64,000 nucleotides of DNA from Myxococcota bacterium. GTDB lineage: Bacteria; Myxococcota_A; UBA796. The notes under the pieces were generated by a model. That model saw only the letters and a list, made by a program, of their open reading frames with translations, made no database searches and was not told the origin of the DNA. The translations under genes were made by a program, and so were the position numbers. The DNA lies in contig JAQXDW010000028.1 in assembly GCA_029251165.1 (NCBI GenBank), positions 30,651 to 94,650 on the forward strand. Reading direction: 5' to 3'. This document shows, one piece after another, positions 44,838 to 55,558 of the stretch (position 1 is the first letter of the stretch; each line of letters opens with the position of its first letter).

Positions 44838-45569
44838 ATGCGGCCCGCTATGCTCGGTGAGATGCCCGAGTCCCTCACCCCACTCCTGAGACGGCTGCGA
44901 CTGGAGCGCGCCCTGGCGGCGCACGATCCCGTGGTGGTCGGGGCGCGGGCGCTGCAGCTTCGGAGAGACGGACCGGTGGTGATCCTCTGCCGCTCGGGGC
45001 GGGGATTCTTCGAGCGACTTCGAGCCGTCTACGGTGACTACAGCGGCTTCACCATGCTGTCGGAGGAGGGGGTCGAGGGCTGCACCTTCACCCTGATGGA
45101 CACCCCCATCCAGATCGTCGGTCGCCCACAGGCGGTGCGGCGGCAGCGAGAATTCCGTGTCTTCCGGCTCCAGGTGCACCTGCTGCGCCTCATCGGCACG
45201 CCGCTCCAGGAGCAGCTCCAGGCCGCGCTGACAAAGACCCGCTCGCTGGAGACGGCGTTTGCCCGCGTGATGGGTGTCGCCGAGCTGCTGAGCTTAGAGC
45301 GGCGTCCGCCGGTGGTGCTCAGGGCGCAGTGGGAGGAGGCACGCCGACGCCCCGTGCCTGTGTCCACGCCGCCCGTCTCGACCCCGATTCCCGAGGCCGC
45401 TCCAGCGGAAGAGGGCAGCGACCTGCTCCGTCAGCCCGATCCGCTGCTCAAGGAGCGCCGGGTGACGTGGCTCGATCCCGGTCGAATGCTGCCAGTTCAG
45501 CGGCTCGACCTGCCCGCCCCTCAGCGCCCAGCAAACCGACCACTCCCGCGGCCGCCTAAGAAGCCCTGA
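44838..45569 (+). CDS. DUF4269-like protein with degenerate nucleotidyltransferase site
   Basis: A 243-residue protein. The order of motifs follows DUF4269: RALAAHDPVVVGA, an FxLMDTPIQIVGRPQAVRRQ block, the helix FRLQVHLL, and SLETAFARVMGV near residue 150. In that family a GT...SDLD nucleotidyltransferase-like motif follows the first strand; here it reads LRRDGP, so the metal-binding acids appear lost. The C-terminal 80 residues are Pro-rich and probably disordered. The start could also be ATG 44850 or 44862; none has a good ribosome binding site. Its 3' end overlaps the opposite small gene by 14 bp. Confidence 0.65.
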   Translation: MRPAMLGEMPESLTPLLRRLRLERALAAHDPVVVGARALQLRRDGPVVILCRSGRGFFERLRAVYGDYSGFTMLSEEGVEGCTFTLMDTPIQIVGRPQAVRRQREFRVFRLQVHLLRLIGTPLQEQLQAALTKTRSLETAFARVMGVAELLSLERRPPVVLRAQWEEARRRPVPVSTPPVSTPIPEAAPAEEGSDLLRQPDPLLKERRVTWLDPGRMLPVQRLDLPAPQRPANRPLPRPPKKP

Positions 45570-45759
45570 GGGCCTGCCGCGCACGGTAGCGGGTGTACTC
45601 ATGGGCCACGCCGATCAGGCAGAGCAGGTGGTGAGCCCCCAGCCAAGCCAGCCCCCGGATTCCCAGCCGAGGCCCGAAGACCACGCTCAGCCCGATGGCC
45701 ACCAGGACCCAGGTGACCGCCAGCACTGCACCGATGTCGAACGTCCGACGCCTGCTCAT
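45556..45759 (-). CDS. Small two-span membrane protein
   Basis: A 67-residue protein with two hydrophobic helices (IGAVLAVTWVLVAIGLSVVFG and LAWLGAHHLLCLIGVAH), an Arg-rich cytoplasmic N-terminus (MSRRRTF) and a basic C-terminus (RYRARQALRAS). ATG 45759 is chosen because the basic start suits the topology; the frame begins at TTG 45783. No family is recognised. Support is moderate: composition is protein-like but the gene is short and lacks a clear ribosome binding site. Confidence 0.5.
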   Translation of the reverse strand: MSRRRTFDIGAVLAVTWVLVAIGLSVVFGPRLGIRGLAWLGAHHLLCLIGVAHEYTRYRARQALRAS

Positions 45760-45782
45760 CAACCACAGGATAGCCCACAGCA

Positions 45783-46736
45783 ATGATCGCGCGGAGTATC
45801 TACATCAGCAAGAGCGGTGACGGAAGGCGAGTGGACGTCTACCTGACCGCCCGGTTTCCGATCTTCTCCCGCTCGGCATATGCCCGGTGGCTGAAGGAAG
45901 GACTGGTCATGCGCGACGGGCGGCCGCTCAAGCCATCCTCGATCCTGCGACTCGGCGACGTCATCCACATCTACATCCCCAGCATCGCCCCCGACACTCC
46001 AGAGCCACCGGTCCCGCACATCATTCACGAGGACGACCGGCTCATCGCTGTCTCCAAGCCCTCAGGCATGCTCTGTCATCCATCCGGGCACCGGTTCGCC
46101 TGGGGACTCATCGGGATCATGAAGCGCGCCCGCCCCAAGAGCAAGGTCGACCTTGTTCACCGACTCGACCGCGAGACCAGCGGGGTGATGCTGCTGAGCA
46201 AGGATCGCGAGGCGAACGCCTGGATGAAGAAAGTCTTCCGAGAGCGAAGGGCTCGAAAGATCTACAAGGCGATCGCGAGGGGCATCATTCCGTGGGACGA
46301 GAAAGAGGTCAACGTCCCCATCGGGCTGGTTCCCGGCAGCGAGGTCAACCTCCGACGCGGGGTCAACCACGACGACGGTGCGCCCTCCAAGACAGTCGTC
46401 AAGGTTCTCCAGCGGCTGGAGCAGCACACCCTCGTCTCCTGCCGAATCTTCACCGGCCGCACCCACCAGATCCGGGTCCACATGGACCACATCGGCTTCC
46501 CGCTGCTGGGCGACAAGCTCTACGGACAGCCCGATGCGGTCTTTATCCACCACCTCGACCACGGCGACGACGCGTGGGTCCGTCAGCGGGTCGGCTTTCC
46601 CCGGCACGCCCTGCACGCCTGGACCCTGAGCGTTCCGCACCTCAACAACCAGCTGCTCACCATGCGCGCGCCGCTGCCAGACGACATGGTCGAGATCGTG
46701 GAGGGCGAGCGACCGGCGTGGGCGGGTGAGGAGTGA
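45783..46736 (+). CDS. RluA-family 23S rRNA pseudouridine synthase
   Basis: A 317-residue enzyme. An N-terminal S4-like RNA-binding domain (about 14-75, RRVDVYLTARFPIFSRSAYARWL) precedes the catalytic domain with motif II HRLDRETSGVMLL containing the catalytic Asp, motif KIYKAIARG, and motif III FTGRTHQIRVHM. It converts uridine to pseudouridine in rRNA or tRNA. RluC/RluD-like by architecture; the exact sites cannot be read. The lead region is short and no operon partner is apparent. Confidence 0.92.
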   Translation: MIARSIYISKSGDGRRVDVYLTARFPIFSRSAYARWLKEGLVMRDGRPLKPSSILRLGDVIHIYIPSIAPDTPEPPVPHIIHEDDRLIAVSKPSGMLCHPSGHRFAWGLIGIMKRARPKSKVDLVHRLDRETSGVMLLSKDREANAWMKKVFRERRARKIYKAIARGIIPWDEKEVNVPIGLVPGSEVNLRRGVNHDDGAPSKTVVKVLQRLEQHTLVSCRIFTGRTHQIRVHMDHIGFPLLGDKLYGQPDAVFIHHLDHGDDAWVRQRVGFPRHALHAWTLSVPHLNNQLLTMRAPLPDDMVEIVEGERPAWAGEE

Positions 46737-46835
46737 GGTCGCCTTGAAGACCACGGGCGGATAATTTGACTACAGTCCAGGGTAGATGCGTCTGCTCCGG
46801 CCGCAATCGGCTACCGTTCCAATCGGAGGCTTGAG

Positions 46836-47669
46836 ATGACCCCCCTTCTCCTCACCGCATGGTCCGTCGTCGCTGCTCAGGACATCCCTGAGCGCGCTCC
46901 CCAGTCCGCAGAGGACGACGCCCCCCTCGCCCTTCCGGTCGACGAGGTCCGCACGCCAGGACCCGATACTCCAGCGCGGCAGCCGGGCACCGCTCCGGAG
47001 CGGCCGCTGGCCATTCCCCGCAGCGGGACGGCACCGCCGCAGCGCTCCGCCGCCCACCTCCAGGCCCTCAAGCAGTACCAACGCGAGCGGGTCAGCGTCG
47101 GCACAGAGCTGGCCTTTCACAGCAGCGGTGCGCCCGTCCGGGTCGGCTTCGGAGGACCATGGTACGGCATGAGCTGGGGCATGTTTGTCGCCAATCCAGC
47201 CATCTACACCTCTCGCACCGATGCTGTCTACAAGGGCGCCATCCGGCTGGACATGCCCGACTTCCTCGGCACCGTCGGCGCACGAGACCTGCGCGCAGAT
47301 CTGGAGCAAGACATCCTGAGGGCGAACCGGTCTTCGGCAGTCTGGAACACCGTCGCCGGGCTCGGGATTGCCGGGGTCGTCGTCGGATCGTTTGGATACG
47401 CTGAGGCAGAGTATCAGCGAGATCGCGACGCCATGATCTACTACAACAGCATCGCCTTGGGCGGGCTCACAGCGACCATCAGCGGGCTCATCGGCAGCTC
47501 GATGACCAGCTCCCGCTCCTTCCGACTTCGCCGGAACCCGTCGTACTCTGTCGGCTTCAGCGAGGCAGAGCGTCTGGCGGAGGAGCACAACGAGCGGCTG
47601 CGCCAGGGACTCGGCCTGACAGCGGATGATGTGTGGGGAGTCGAGAGCCAGGGGCGGACGAGCCGCTAA
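46836..47669 (+). CDS. Exported hypothetical protein with C-terminal membrane hairpin
   Basis: A 277-residue protein. It has a signal peptide (MTPLLLTAWSVVAAQ), a Pro/Ala-rich disordered region to about residue 80, a central domain (about 90-150), and two hydrophobic helices (TVAGLGIAGVVVGSFGYAEAEY and SIALGGLTATISGLIGSS, about 170-225) in a Gly-rich hairpin similar in style to those in the HEAT-like protein at 26-28 kb. No family recognised. It ends 4 bp into the opposite-strand gene. An envelope location is likely. Confidence 0.65.
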   Translation: MTPLLLTAWSVVAAQDIPERAPQSAEDDAPLALPVDEVRTPGPDTPARQPGTAPERPLAIPRSGTAPPQRSAAHLQALKQYQRERVSVGTELAFHSSGAPVRVGFGGPWYGMSWGMFVANPAIYTSRTDAVYKGAIRLDMPDFLGTVGARDLRADLEQDILRANRSSAVWNTVAGLGIAGVVVGSFGYAEAEYQRDRDAMIYYNSIALGGLTATISGLIGSSMTSSRSFRLRRNPSYSVGFSEAERLAEEHNERLRQGLGLTADDVWGVESQGRTSR

Positions 47670-48634
47670 CGGACCGGCCCCGTTCGCCACAGCGCCAGGG
47701 TCTCCGCGCAGCACTCCAGCCAGCTCCACTCACAGGCCGTTCGATAGACAACCTCAGCCCGCTCTCGCAGCAGGTCCTCCCAGGACAGGCGCCGATCATG
47801 CCGGCGCAGCCGGTGCAGCTCCAGCATCATCCGACGCAGGAGGATCTCGGGAGGCGGGGGCTCTGGCAGGCTCAGCGCAGCCGCCAGCCACCAGCCACCA
47901 TCGAGGAGCGGGGTGGCCCGGCCAATCACGACCGCGCCTTCAGGCAGCGCGACATGCAGGCGGGGACGCGTCCCACAGAACAGCCCCGCCTGGCGGGGAC
48001 CAAGGGGCAGGAGCGGAGCCAGCCCCTCAGCAGTCTTGTGCCAGACCATCACCGGCGCGCGGGCGATGGAGCGGATCGGAGAGGACAGAGCAGTGGGCGG
48101 GCGGGGCTTCTGGTAGATGACCCGGGCCACAGGCATCACGCCACCACGAATCATCGGCGCGAAGCCCATGACCGCACCAGCGATGCGGTGGATGTAGCGG
48201 GGAAGGGCGTGCTCAGAGAGCGGACCGAGCACCCGATCCGGCGCGACCACGCCGATGTCTGGGACCTGATCCTCTGACATCTCGGCGAGGATGTCGTCGG
48301 AGATGTACTGAAGCGCCTCGTTCGGCGGGCGGCTGTCGTGGCGGATCGGGGCATCAACCGCCAGAGCGGCGACGACCTCAGCCTCCGAACCCCACGGGGC
48401 AGTGCCATCGAGTATCTCTCGATACAGCCGACGAAACGCTGCGTCTGCCTCGTCATACTCAGCCTCAGAGAGCGTGTGGGATGCTGCGGAGAACCGCGTG
48501 TAGTTCTCGTAGCTGCCCGGCTGCATCTCGATCTCGTCGCCCGCCCACGGGTCGTAGGGAGCGAGGAAGTCGGGGGTCGCGCCGCGAAGGTGAGTCGGCG
48601 GCTTCAGCAGGCTCTTGCGCCAGCGGTTGCTCAT
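47666..48634 (-). CDS. Hypothetical protein co-transcribed with the WYL regulator
   Basis: A 322-residue cytoplasmic protein with no signal peptide. Acidic, aromatic-rich N-terminal part (PDFLAPYDPWAGDEIEMQPG), a middle with APRYIH-type helices, and a C-terminal helical part with many Leu/Arg (LLRRMMLELHRLRRHDRR). GGAGGG precedes the ATG. I cannot name a family. It starts 38 nt after the stop of the WYL regulator gene on the same strand, so the two are probably one transcript. Confidence 0.6.
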   Translation of the reverse strand: MSNRWRKSLLKPPTHLRGATPDFLAPYDPWAGDEIEMQPGSYENYTRFSAASHTLSEAEYDEADAAFRRLYREILDGTAPWGSEAEVVAALAVDAPIRHDSRPPNEALQYISDDILAEMSEDQVPDIGVVAPDRVLGPLSEHALPRYIHRIAGAVMGFAPMIRGGVMPVARVIYQKPRPPTALSSPIRSIARAPVMVWHKTAEGLAPLLPLGPRQAGLFCGTRPRLHVALPEGAVVIGRATPLLDGGWWLAAALSLPEPPPPEILLRRMMLELHRLRRHDRRLSWEDLLRERAEVVYRTACEWSWLECCAETLALWRTGPVR

Positions 48635-48672
48635 GTTGGAGTGCCCTCCGGGCAGGGGCTCCAGGCCACGCC

Positions 48673-49653
48673 TTAGCGACTCTGCTCGAGAGCTTCTTTG
48701 TGCAGGCGGCGGATCTGGTCAGCCAGCTCCGGCGGAGAGAGCACCTGGACACCGGGGCCAAAGCCCATGATCCAGCTGGTCAGCTCCGGGGCGAGTCCGA
48801 CCCGCATGCGCAGGATGACGCCGCCATCTCGGGCTGCCTCCATGACCTGACTGTGGTGCCAGATGCGCTCACGGATGTAGGGTGCGGCAGAGCGGCGGAA
48901 GCGAAGGACGACGTCCTTGACGGAGCCACCGGTGATGCCGAAGGCATCCTTGACGAGCTCCTCGGGATCGTAGCCATCGGGAAACTCAAAGTGCTCGTGA
49001 CGGTCGCGCTCGAAGGCCCGGAAGCGGTCGAGGGCAAAGGTCTTGATCTTCTCGCTCTCGACGTCAAAGGCGAACAGATAGAGCCCCTGCCGGAAGGTGA
49101 CCAGGGTGTAGGGGTGCAGCAAGTACTGCCGGGTCGGGCCTGTCAGCCGGGCGTAGAAGGCACGCGCAGGGTTCTGGTAGAGCAGCGCGGTGAGGATGTC
49201 GTCGACGATCTCAGAGGTGCGGGTATGATCCTTGGCATGCTCAGGCACCGCCATGAACTTCCGGCTGAGATGCTCGGTGAGCTGCGCGGAGCGATCACCA
49301 GAGAGCGTCGAGAGACGCTCCAGTGCATCGTCCATATCCTGGGCAAAGCTGGTGCCCTTGAGGAAGTCAAACAGGGTCCGCCCGAAGTGCAGCGAGACCA
49401 GCTCCAGCAGCGACAGCTGAACACCCTGGCGACGATAATTCGGATCCATCCAGAGCCGGCGACGTGCGCCGCGGCCCTCCGAGTGGATGGGCAGCTCGAT
49501 GTTTCTGAGATCAGAAAGATAGCGCCGCAGTGTGCGATCATCAAGTTCGAAGCGGCTCATCAACTCAGAGGCGGTGACCCCTTCGTGGCGCTGAAGCAGC
49601 TCGAGTACGCGAACGAACTTTTGAGACTTGTTGAGTTTGGTGTCGTCGACCAT
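48673..49653 (-). CDS. WYL-domain transcriptional regulator (HTH-WYL)
   Basis: A 326-residue regulator. An N-terminal HTH (about 10-65: LNKSQKFVRVLELLQRHEGVTASELMSRFELDDRTLRRYL) is followed by a WYL domain (about 155-235) with the WYL-equivalent run RQGLYLFAFDVESEKIKTFALDRF, the Arg of the ligand pocket conserved. A C-terminal WCX-like tail follows (about 245-320). WYL proteins sense nucleic acid or nucleotide ligands and often regulate DNA damage or defence genes. No DNA-repair or phage-defence genes are visible next to it; the nearest partner is the hypothetical protein downstream. Confidence 0.9.
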   Translation of the reverse strand: MVDDTKLNKSQKFVRVLELLQRHEGVTASELMSRFELDDRTLRRYLSDLRNIELPIHSEGRGARRRLWMDPNYRRQGVQLSLLELVSLHFGRTLFDFLKGTSFAQDMDDALERLSTLSGDRSAQLTEHLSRKFMAVPEHAKDHTRTSEIVDDILTALLYQNPARAFYARLTGPTRQYLLHPYTLVTFRQGLYLFAFDVESEKIKTFALDRFRAFERDRHEHFEFPDGYDPEELVKDAFGITGGSVKDVVLRFRRSAAPYIRERIWHHSQVMEAARDGGVILRMRVGLAPELTSWIMGFGPGVQVLSPPELADQIRRLHKEALEQSR

Positions 49654-49745
49654 GGTCCGATGGGGGCTGGCAGGTGGCTATCCTATCGAGGAGACACCCG
49701 ACGCGGAGAGAACACCTGGCATTTTTTGTCCGGCTGGAGAACAGG

Positions 49746-51008
49746 ATGCAGTATGACGTCGTAATTATCGGAGCGGGCTCAGCAGGAGCATCCACCGCGC
49801 TGTCGTGTGCCCGTCGGGGTCTTCGAACCCTCTGCCTTGACGCACGACACCTCTCGCGGGCTGGGGCTTCCTGGATCAACGCCATCCCACGACATTGCTT
49901 TACCGCTGCCGGGATCACACCACCGTTCGGCGCAGAGCACGTCAGCGAGGGCGCACCGTTCTACCTCATCGCGGGCTGGGAGGGGCCATCGTTCCGCATC
50001 CCCAGCGACGGACTCATCGAGGTAGACATGCGCCAGCTGGTCGATCGCCTCCAGAGAGAAGCGATTGAGGCTGGCGCAGAGCTTCGGGGCAGGGTCGCCG
50101 TACGTGGACTCACTGAGGATGGCGTGGCCGTGGACGGCGAAGAGCTGAAGGCGCGCGTGGTCGTCGATGCCTCCGGGATGAAGGGGGCTCGGCTGCTCGC
50201 GGGCCCAGAGACCCCCACCGCTCGCACCTGCATCGCCGCACAGGCAGTTCACCGCATCGCCGACCCTCAGGCCGCCGCAGCGTTCTTCACCAGCCGTGGG
50301 CACCGTCCTGGCGATGTCATGGTGTTTACGGGAATTGCCGGTGGCTACTCCATCGTCAACATCACCCTGCACGGGGACCGGGTCGGCATCCTCACCGGCT
50401 CGATTCCAGGCCTCGGGTTTCCCTCCGGTACACGGCTTCTTCGAGAGTTTGTCGCTCAGCAGGACTGGGTCGGTGAGCGGCTGTCTGGCGGAGCAGGTGC
50501 AATTCCCCTCGCAGCACCGTTTGTCCTCGCGCGGGATCGAGTGGCCCTGGTCGGAGACGCAGGCAGTCAGGTCTATGCGATGCACGGCTCTGGTGTCGGC
50601 GCAGGACTCGTCGCCGGCAGCATCCTCGCCGAGACCCTCGCCAACGGCGGCACCCCTGAGGACTACGCGACCCGATGGATGCGGGACCATGGCGGAAACT
50701 TTGCCCGGGCGTTTTTGTTTGCGATGCTCTCCTCCACCCTCAGCATCGACGAGCTGACCGCGCTGATGGGAAGCGGCCTGATGACCCCAGGCCTGCTCGC
50801 TGATGGCCTCGCCCAGCGAACCCCTCGCCTCCGCCCTCGAGAGCTGCCAGCGCTGCTCACGGGAGTGGCCCGGCAGCGGCATCTCATCCGCAAGCTCGCC
50901 CCGCTCCTCGCCAAGATGGCGGCCGCAGAGGCGCTCTACGCCACCACCCCAGCCCGACGAGGGCGTGAGGCCTGGGAGCAGCAGGTGAGCCGACTGCTCA
51001 ATGGATGA
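49746..51008 (+). CDS. FAD-dependent oxidoreductase, geranylgeranyl-reductase-like
   Basis: A 420-residue flavoprotein. The FAD-binding motif is VVIIGAGSAGASTALSCARRGLRT at the N-terminus. The second FAD block is RVALVGDAGSQVYAMHGSGVGAGLVAG (GD...G), typical of the geranylgeranyl reductase/halogenase branch of this family. It may reduce prenyl double bonds in a lipid or quinone, though the substrate is not evident. ATG 49746 follows GGAG by 6 nt. Divergent from the WYL regulator with about 90 bp between starts. Confidence 0.85.
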   Translation: MQYDVVIIGAGSAGASTALSCARRGLRTLCLDARHLSRAGASWINAIPRHCFTAAGITPPFGAEHVSEGAPFYLIAGWEGPSFRIPSDGLIEVDMRQLVDRLQREAIEAGAELRGRVAVRGLTEDGVAVDGEELKARVVVDASGMKGARLLAGPETPTARTCIAAQAVHRIADPQAAAAFFTSRGHRPGDVMVFTGIAGGYSIVNITLHGDRVGILTGSIPGLGFPSGTRLLREFVAQQDWVGERLSGGAGAIPLAAPFVLARDRVALVGDAGSQVYAMHGSGVGAGLVAGSILAETLANGGTPEDYATRWMRDHGGNFARAFLFAMLSSTLSIDELTALMGSGLMTPGLLADGLAQRTPRLRPRELPALLTGVARQRHLIRKLAPLLAKMAAAEALYATTPARRGREAWEQQVSRLLNG

Positions 51009-51216
51009 GCGGCCAGACCCCAGGGACAGCGACAGCCCTCGAGCACCAGAGCCTCCACATCCACACACCAGCTCATCCGACAGCCCAGGAAGCCAGCCAG
51101 CGCGCCTCCTCAAAAGCACACCAACAAAAACCACTTTAGCCGCCTGCTAATCGCCACTGGTTGAGTCCTTCTTAAAAAAGGAAGAAAGATTCCCGGAATA
51201 AATGGCTCTGATTTAA

Positions 51217-51234
51217 GTCTTGTATTGTCAAGAC
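51217..51234. repeat. Inverted repeat
   Basis: GTCTTG (51217-51222), TATTGT spacer, CAAGAC (51229-51234). Operator or terminator-like; no T-run follows. Confidence 0.35.
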
Positions 51235-51282
51235 CGATCTTAAAGTCATGGATGATCGGCAATCAAGCCTGATCATCACCGC

Positions 51283-51301
51283 CCGGACAACAAGTGTCCG
51301 G
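51283..51301. promoter_or_regulatory. Inverted repeat upstream of the small membrane gene
   Basis: CCGGACA (51283-51289) and TGTCCGG (51295-51301) form perfect 7-bp arms around ACAAG, 73 bp upstream of the start. Candidate operator. Confidence 0.4.
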
Positions 51302-51373
51302 CATGGCGCATGGCATTCTGAACACAAAGCCAGTATAGTCTGTACAGTTGTTCAGGACTCACGGGAGAAATTC

Positions 51374-51616
51374 ATGCTGGAACTCATGCTCAACCCTGCC
51401 ACTATTGAGCTGATCTGGACTCTGTCCGTAACCACCCTCCTCATGGTGGCTGGTGGGCTAACTATCTTGATTATGCCCTGGAAAGATGATGAGATCATGG
51501 CGGTTCACCGAACGGTCTCATCCGTTGCAGCAGCGCACCTCCCCGTTCCGTTGGCCACCGCGACCATGCCATCCAATCAGGCCGCTCACACCCGTCGCTC
51601 GCTTGCCTCTACCTGA
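51374..51616 (+). CDS. Small single-span membrane protein
   Basis: An 80-residue protein. One strong membrane helix (IWTLSVTTLLMVAGGLTILIM, about residues 14-34) is preceded by a short acidic N-terminus. The tail is Ser/Ala/Pro-rich and ends in AHTRRSLAST. GGGAG lies 6 nt before ATG 51374, a good ribosome binding site, which supports translation. The longer frame starting at 51248 has no such site. No family recognised. The gene lies in a low-GC pocket with two inverted repeats upstream. Confidence 0.55.
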   Translation: MLELMLNPATIELIWTLSVTTLLMVAGGLTILIMPWKDDEIMAVHRTVSSVAAAHLPVPLATATMPSNQAAHTRRSLAST

Positions 51617-51713
51617 GCTTCTCACAGCAGCCTCTGGTCAGACCAACGAGGCTGGCCCTGGCCAGACCGGCGAAGCAAACGACAGGGTGAATGATGAGAG
51701 ATAAGGTGAGCCT

Positions 51714-52094
51714 GTGTTTTGGCTCCTTCTCTCCTGCGGCGAAATCAACGACTGCGCTCTTCAGAGCCAGGTCGAGGCATGGACTCCAGACTGCGGTACC
51801 GCAGAGCTGGTCCGCTACGACGGTGAGAGCCGGCTGGCGGTAGGCGGCTTTGGTGGTGTGCTGACGCTGTATTTGCCCGAAGACATCACGGCAGGCACCA
51901 CCTATGGCGGCATGACCGGCAACCCGCTGCTGGCGGTGCTGGCGCTGACTGCGGGTGACGAGACCGCATTTGGCCGGACCTCGACAATGACCCTCGCGCA
52001 GCTCGGCCCCTCGGAGGCTGAGCTGCAGCTGACCCTCGACTTCGACAGCGGCGCAGTGTCTGGCCCCCTGGTGGTGCCGGTCAGCAGTCCGTAA
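51714..52094 (+). CDS. Small lipoprotein, hypothetical
   Basis: A 126-residue lipoprotein. It has an 8-residue signal peptide with lipobox LLSC (Cys8), then a Cys-containing beta-rich domain (ALQSQVEAWTPDCGTAELVRYDGESR...GGFGGVLTLYLPEDITAG). GTG 51714 is used; AAGGTGAG lies just upstream. No family recognised. The very short signal peptide is the same type as in the PEGA and cyclophilin lipoproteins of this window, which supports real expression. Confidence 0.65.
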   Translation: MFWLLLSCGEINDCALQSQVEAWTPDCGTAELVRYDGESRLAVGGFGGVLTLYLPEDITAGTTYGGMTGNPLLAVLALTAGDETAFGRTSTMTLAQLGPSEAELQLTLDFDSGAVSGPLVVPVSSP

Positions 52095-52371
52095 GCACAA
52101 GAATCAGCCCTGTGTCATCGCGCTTCAGGGGTGCTCACACTGCCTCCGGCGCTTCACCGGCCCCGGAAGGCACCCGCTACGCTGGCATGCTCAGACTCAC
52201 CATCGGGGCCATCGATCTGGTGTCCTTGCTCTGCATCTTGGGGACCGTCTGCATCCCTCGGGTCTGACCACTGACGCTTCCTCCCGCATCCTGCATGCGT
52301 GTACACCGCGCGCGGAGACCAGCACGCAGCGGAGGGTCGGGTTAGGGCCGATGCCCCGGAGAGGATGACCC

Positions 52372-54924
<2,553 letters not shown>

Positions 54925-54952
54925 CCCCCTCGAGACACCTCACGAGGACGCC

Positions 54953-55558
54953 GTGCCCTGCATGATTCCCGAAAACCACCTGGTGCTTGCTGGGCTGGTC
55001 TGGTGTGAGCCAGTGACGGTGATCACGGACGGGATGCTGACGCTGCTCTGTCTGGCGCTGCTTCCCCGGCACCGAGGGATGGCACGGGGCTTCTTTGCCC
55101 TCGCCGCAGCCGCGTTCGCCCTCGGCGGGCTGCGGCACCTCGTGGGCGCGGAGTGGCCGGGGCTGGTGCCAGGACTCAGCCGTGCCAGCAACACCGCCAA
55201 TTCGCTGTCCCTCGCGCTGCTCCTGCTGGTCATGGTGCCGTGGGGCCGGAGTGGTCGAGCGGTGATCGTAGCGGGGACCGGTGCGGTGATCATCGGACAC
55301 CTGTGGCTGGATCACTTCATGCTCTCCGTCCTCCACAGCGCCTCAGTCTTCATCGCCATCCTGGCGGCCTCGCTGCAAAGGCCGGGTTGCTTCCACTGGT
55401 TCTACGGCTCCTTCGTGCTCTCGCTCTTCGCCGGAATCACCTTCGGGCTGGTGCTGGCCCCAGCCACCTTCTTCAACCACAACGACCTCGCCCACCTGCT
55501 GCTGATGGGCGCCTATGTCGCACTCCATCGCCAGCTGAGGGTTACGTCGGCAGGATGA
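54953..55558 (+). CDS. Polytopic membrane protein, hypothetical
   Basis: A 201-residue protein with about seven hydrophobic spans. The N-terminal helix starts after EPVTVITDGMLTLLCLALL, where the acidic Asp and Glu stand at the membrane edge. Further charged or His residues lie within spans (LWLDHFMLSVLHSASVF, FFNHNDLAHLLLMGAYVALH). The pattern of His/Asp residues in successive helices resembles membrane hydrolases or ceramidase-like proteins, but I cannot assign one. GTG 54953 has GAGG at 5 nt; ATG 54962 is an alternative. The stop overlaps the hflX start by 4 nt (ATGA), so it is coupled to hflX. Confidence 0.7.
   Translation: MPCMIPENHLVLAGLVWCEPVTVITDGMLTLLCLALLPRHRGMARGFFALAAAAFALGGLRHLVGAEWPGLVPGLSRASNTANSLSLALLLLVMVPWGRSGRAVIVAGTGAVIIGHLWLDHFMLSVLHSASVFIAILAASLQRPGCFHWFYGSFVLSLFAGITFGLVLAPATFFNHNDLAHLLLMGAYVALHRQLRVTSAG

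Larger units (their letters stand above)
51009..51373. other. Low-GC intergenic region with two inverted repeats
   Basis: 365 bp between the flavoprotein gene and the small membrane gene. It is clearly AT-richer than its neighbours from about 51140 on. Contains the repeats at 51217-51234 and 51283-51301 and a possible -10 TATAGT near 51334. No gene seen. Confidence 0.5.

Noticed and set aside
52188..52268. 26-residue frame with hydrophobic core (MLRLTIGAID start)
   Set aside because: No ribosome binding site and very short; could be real but I cannot support it.
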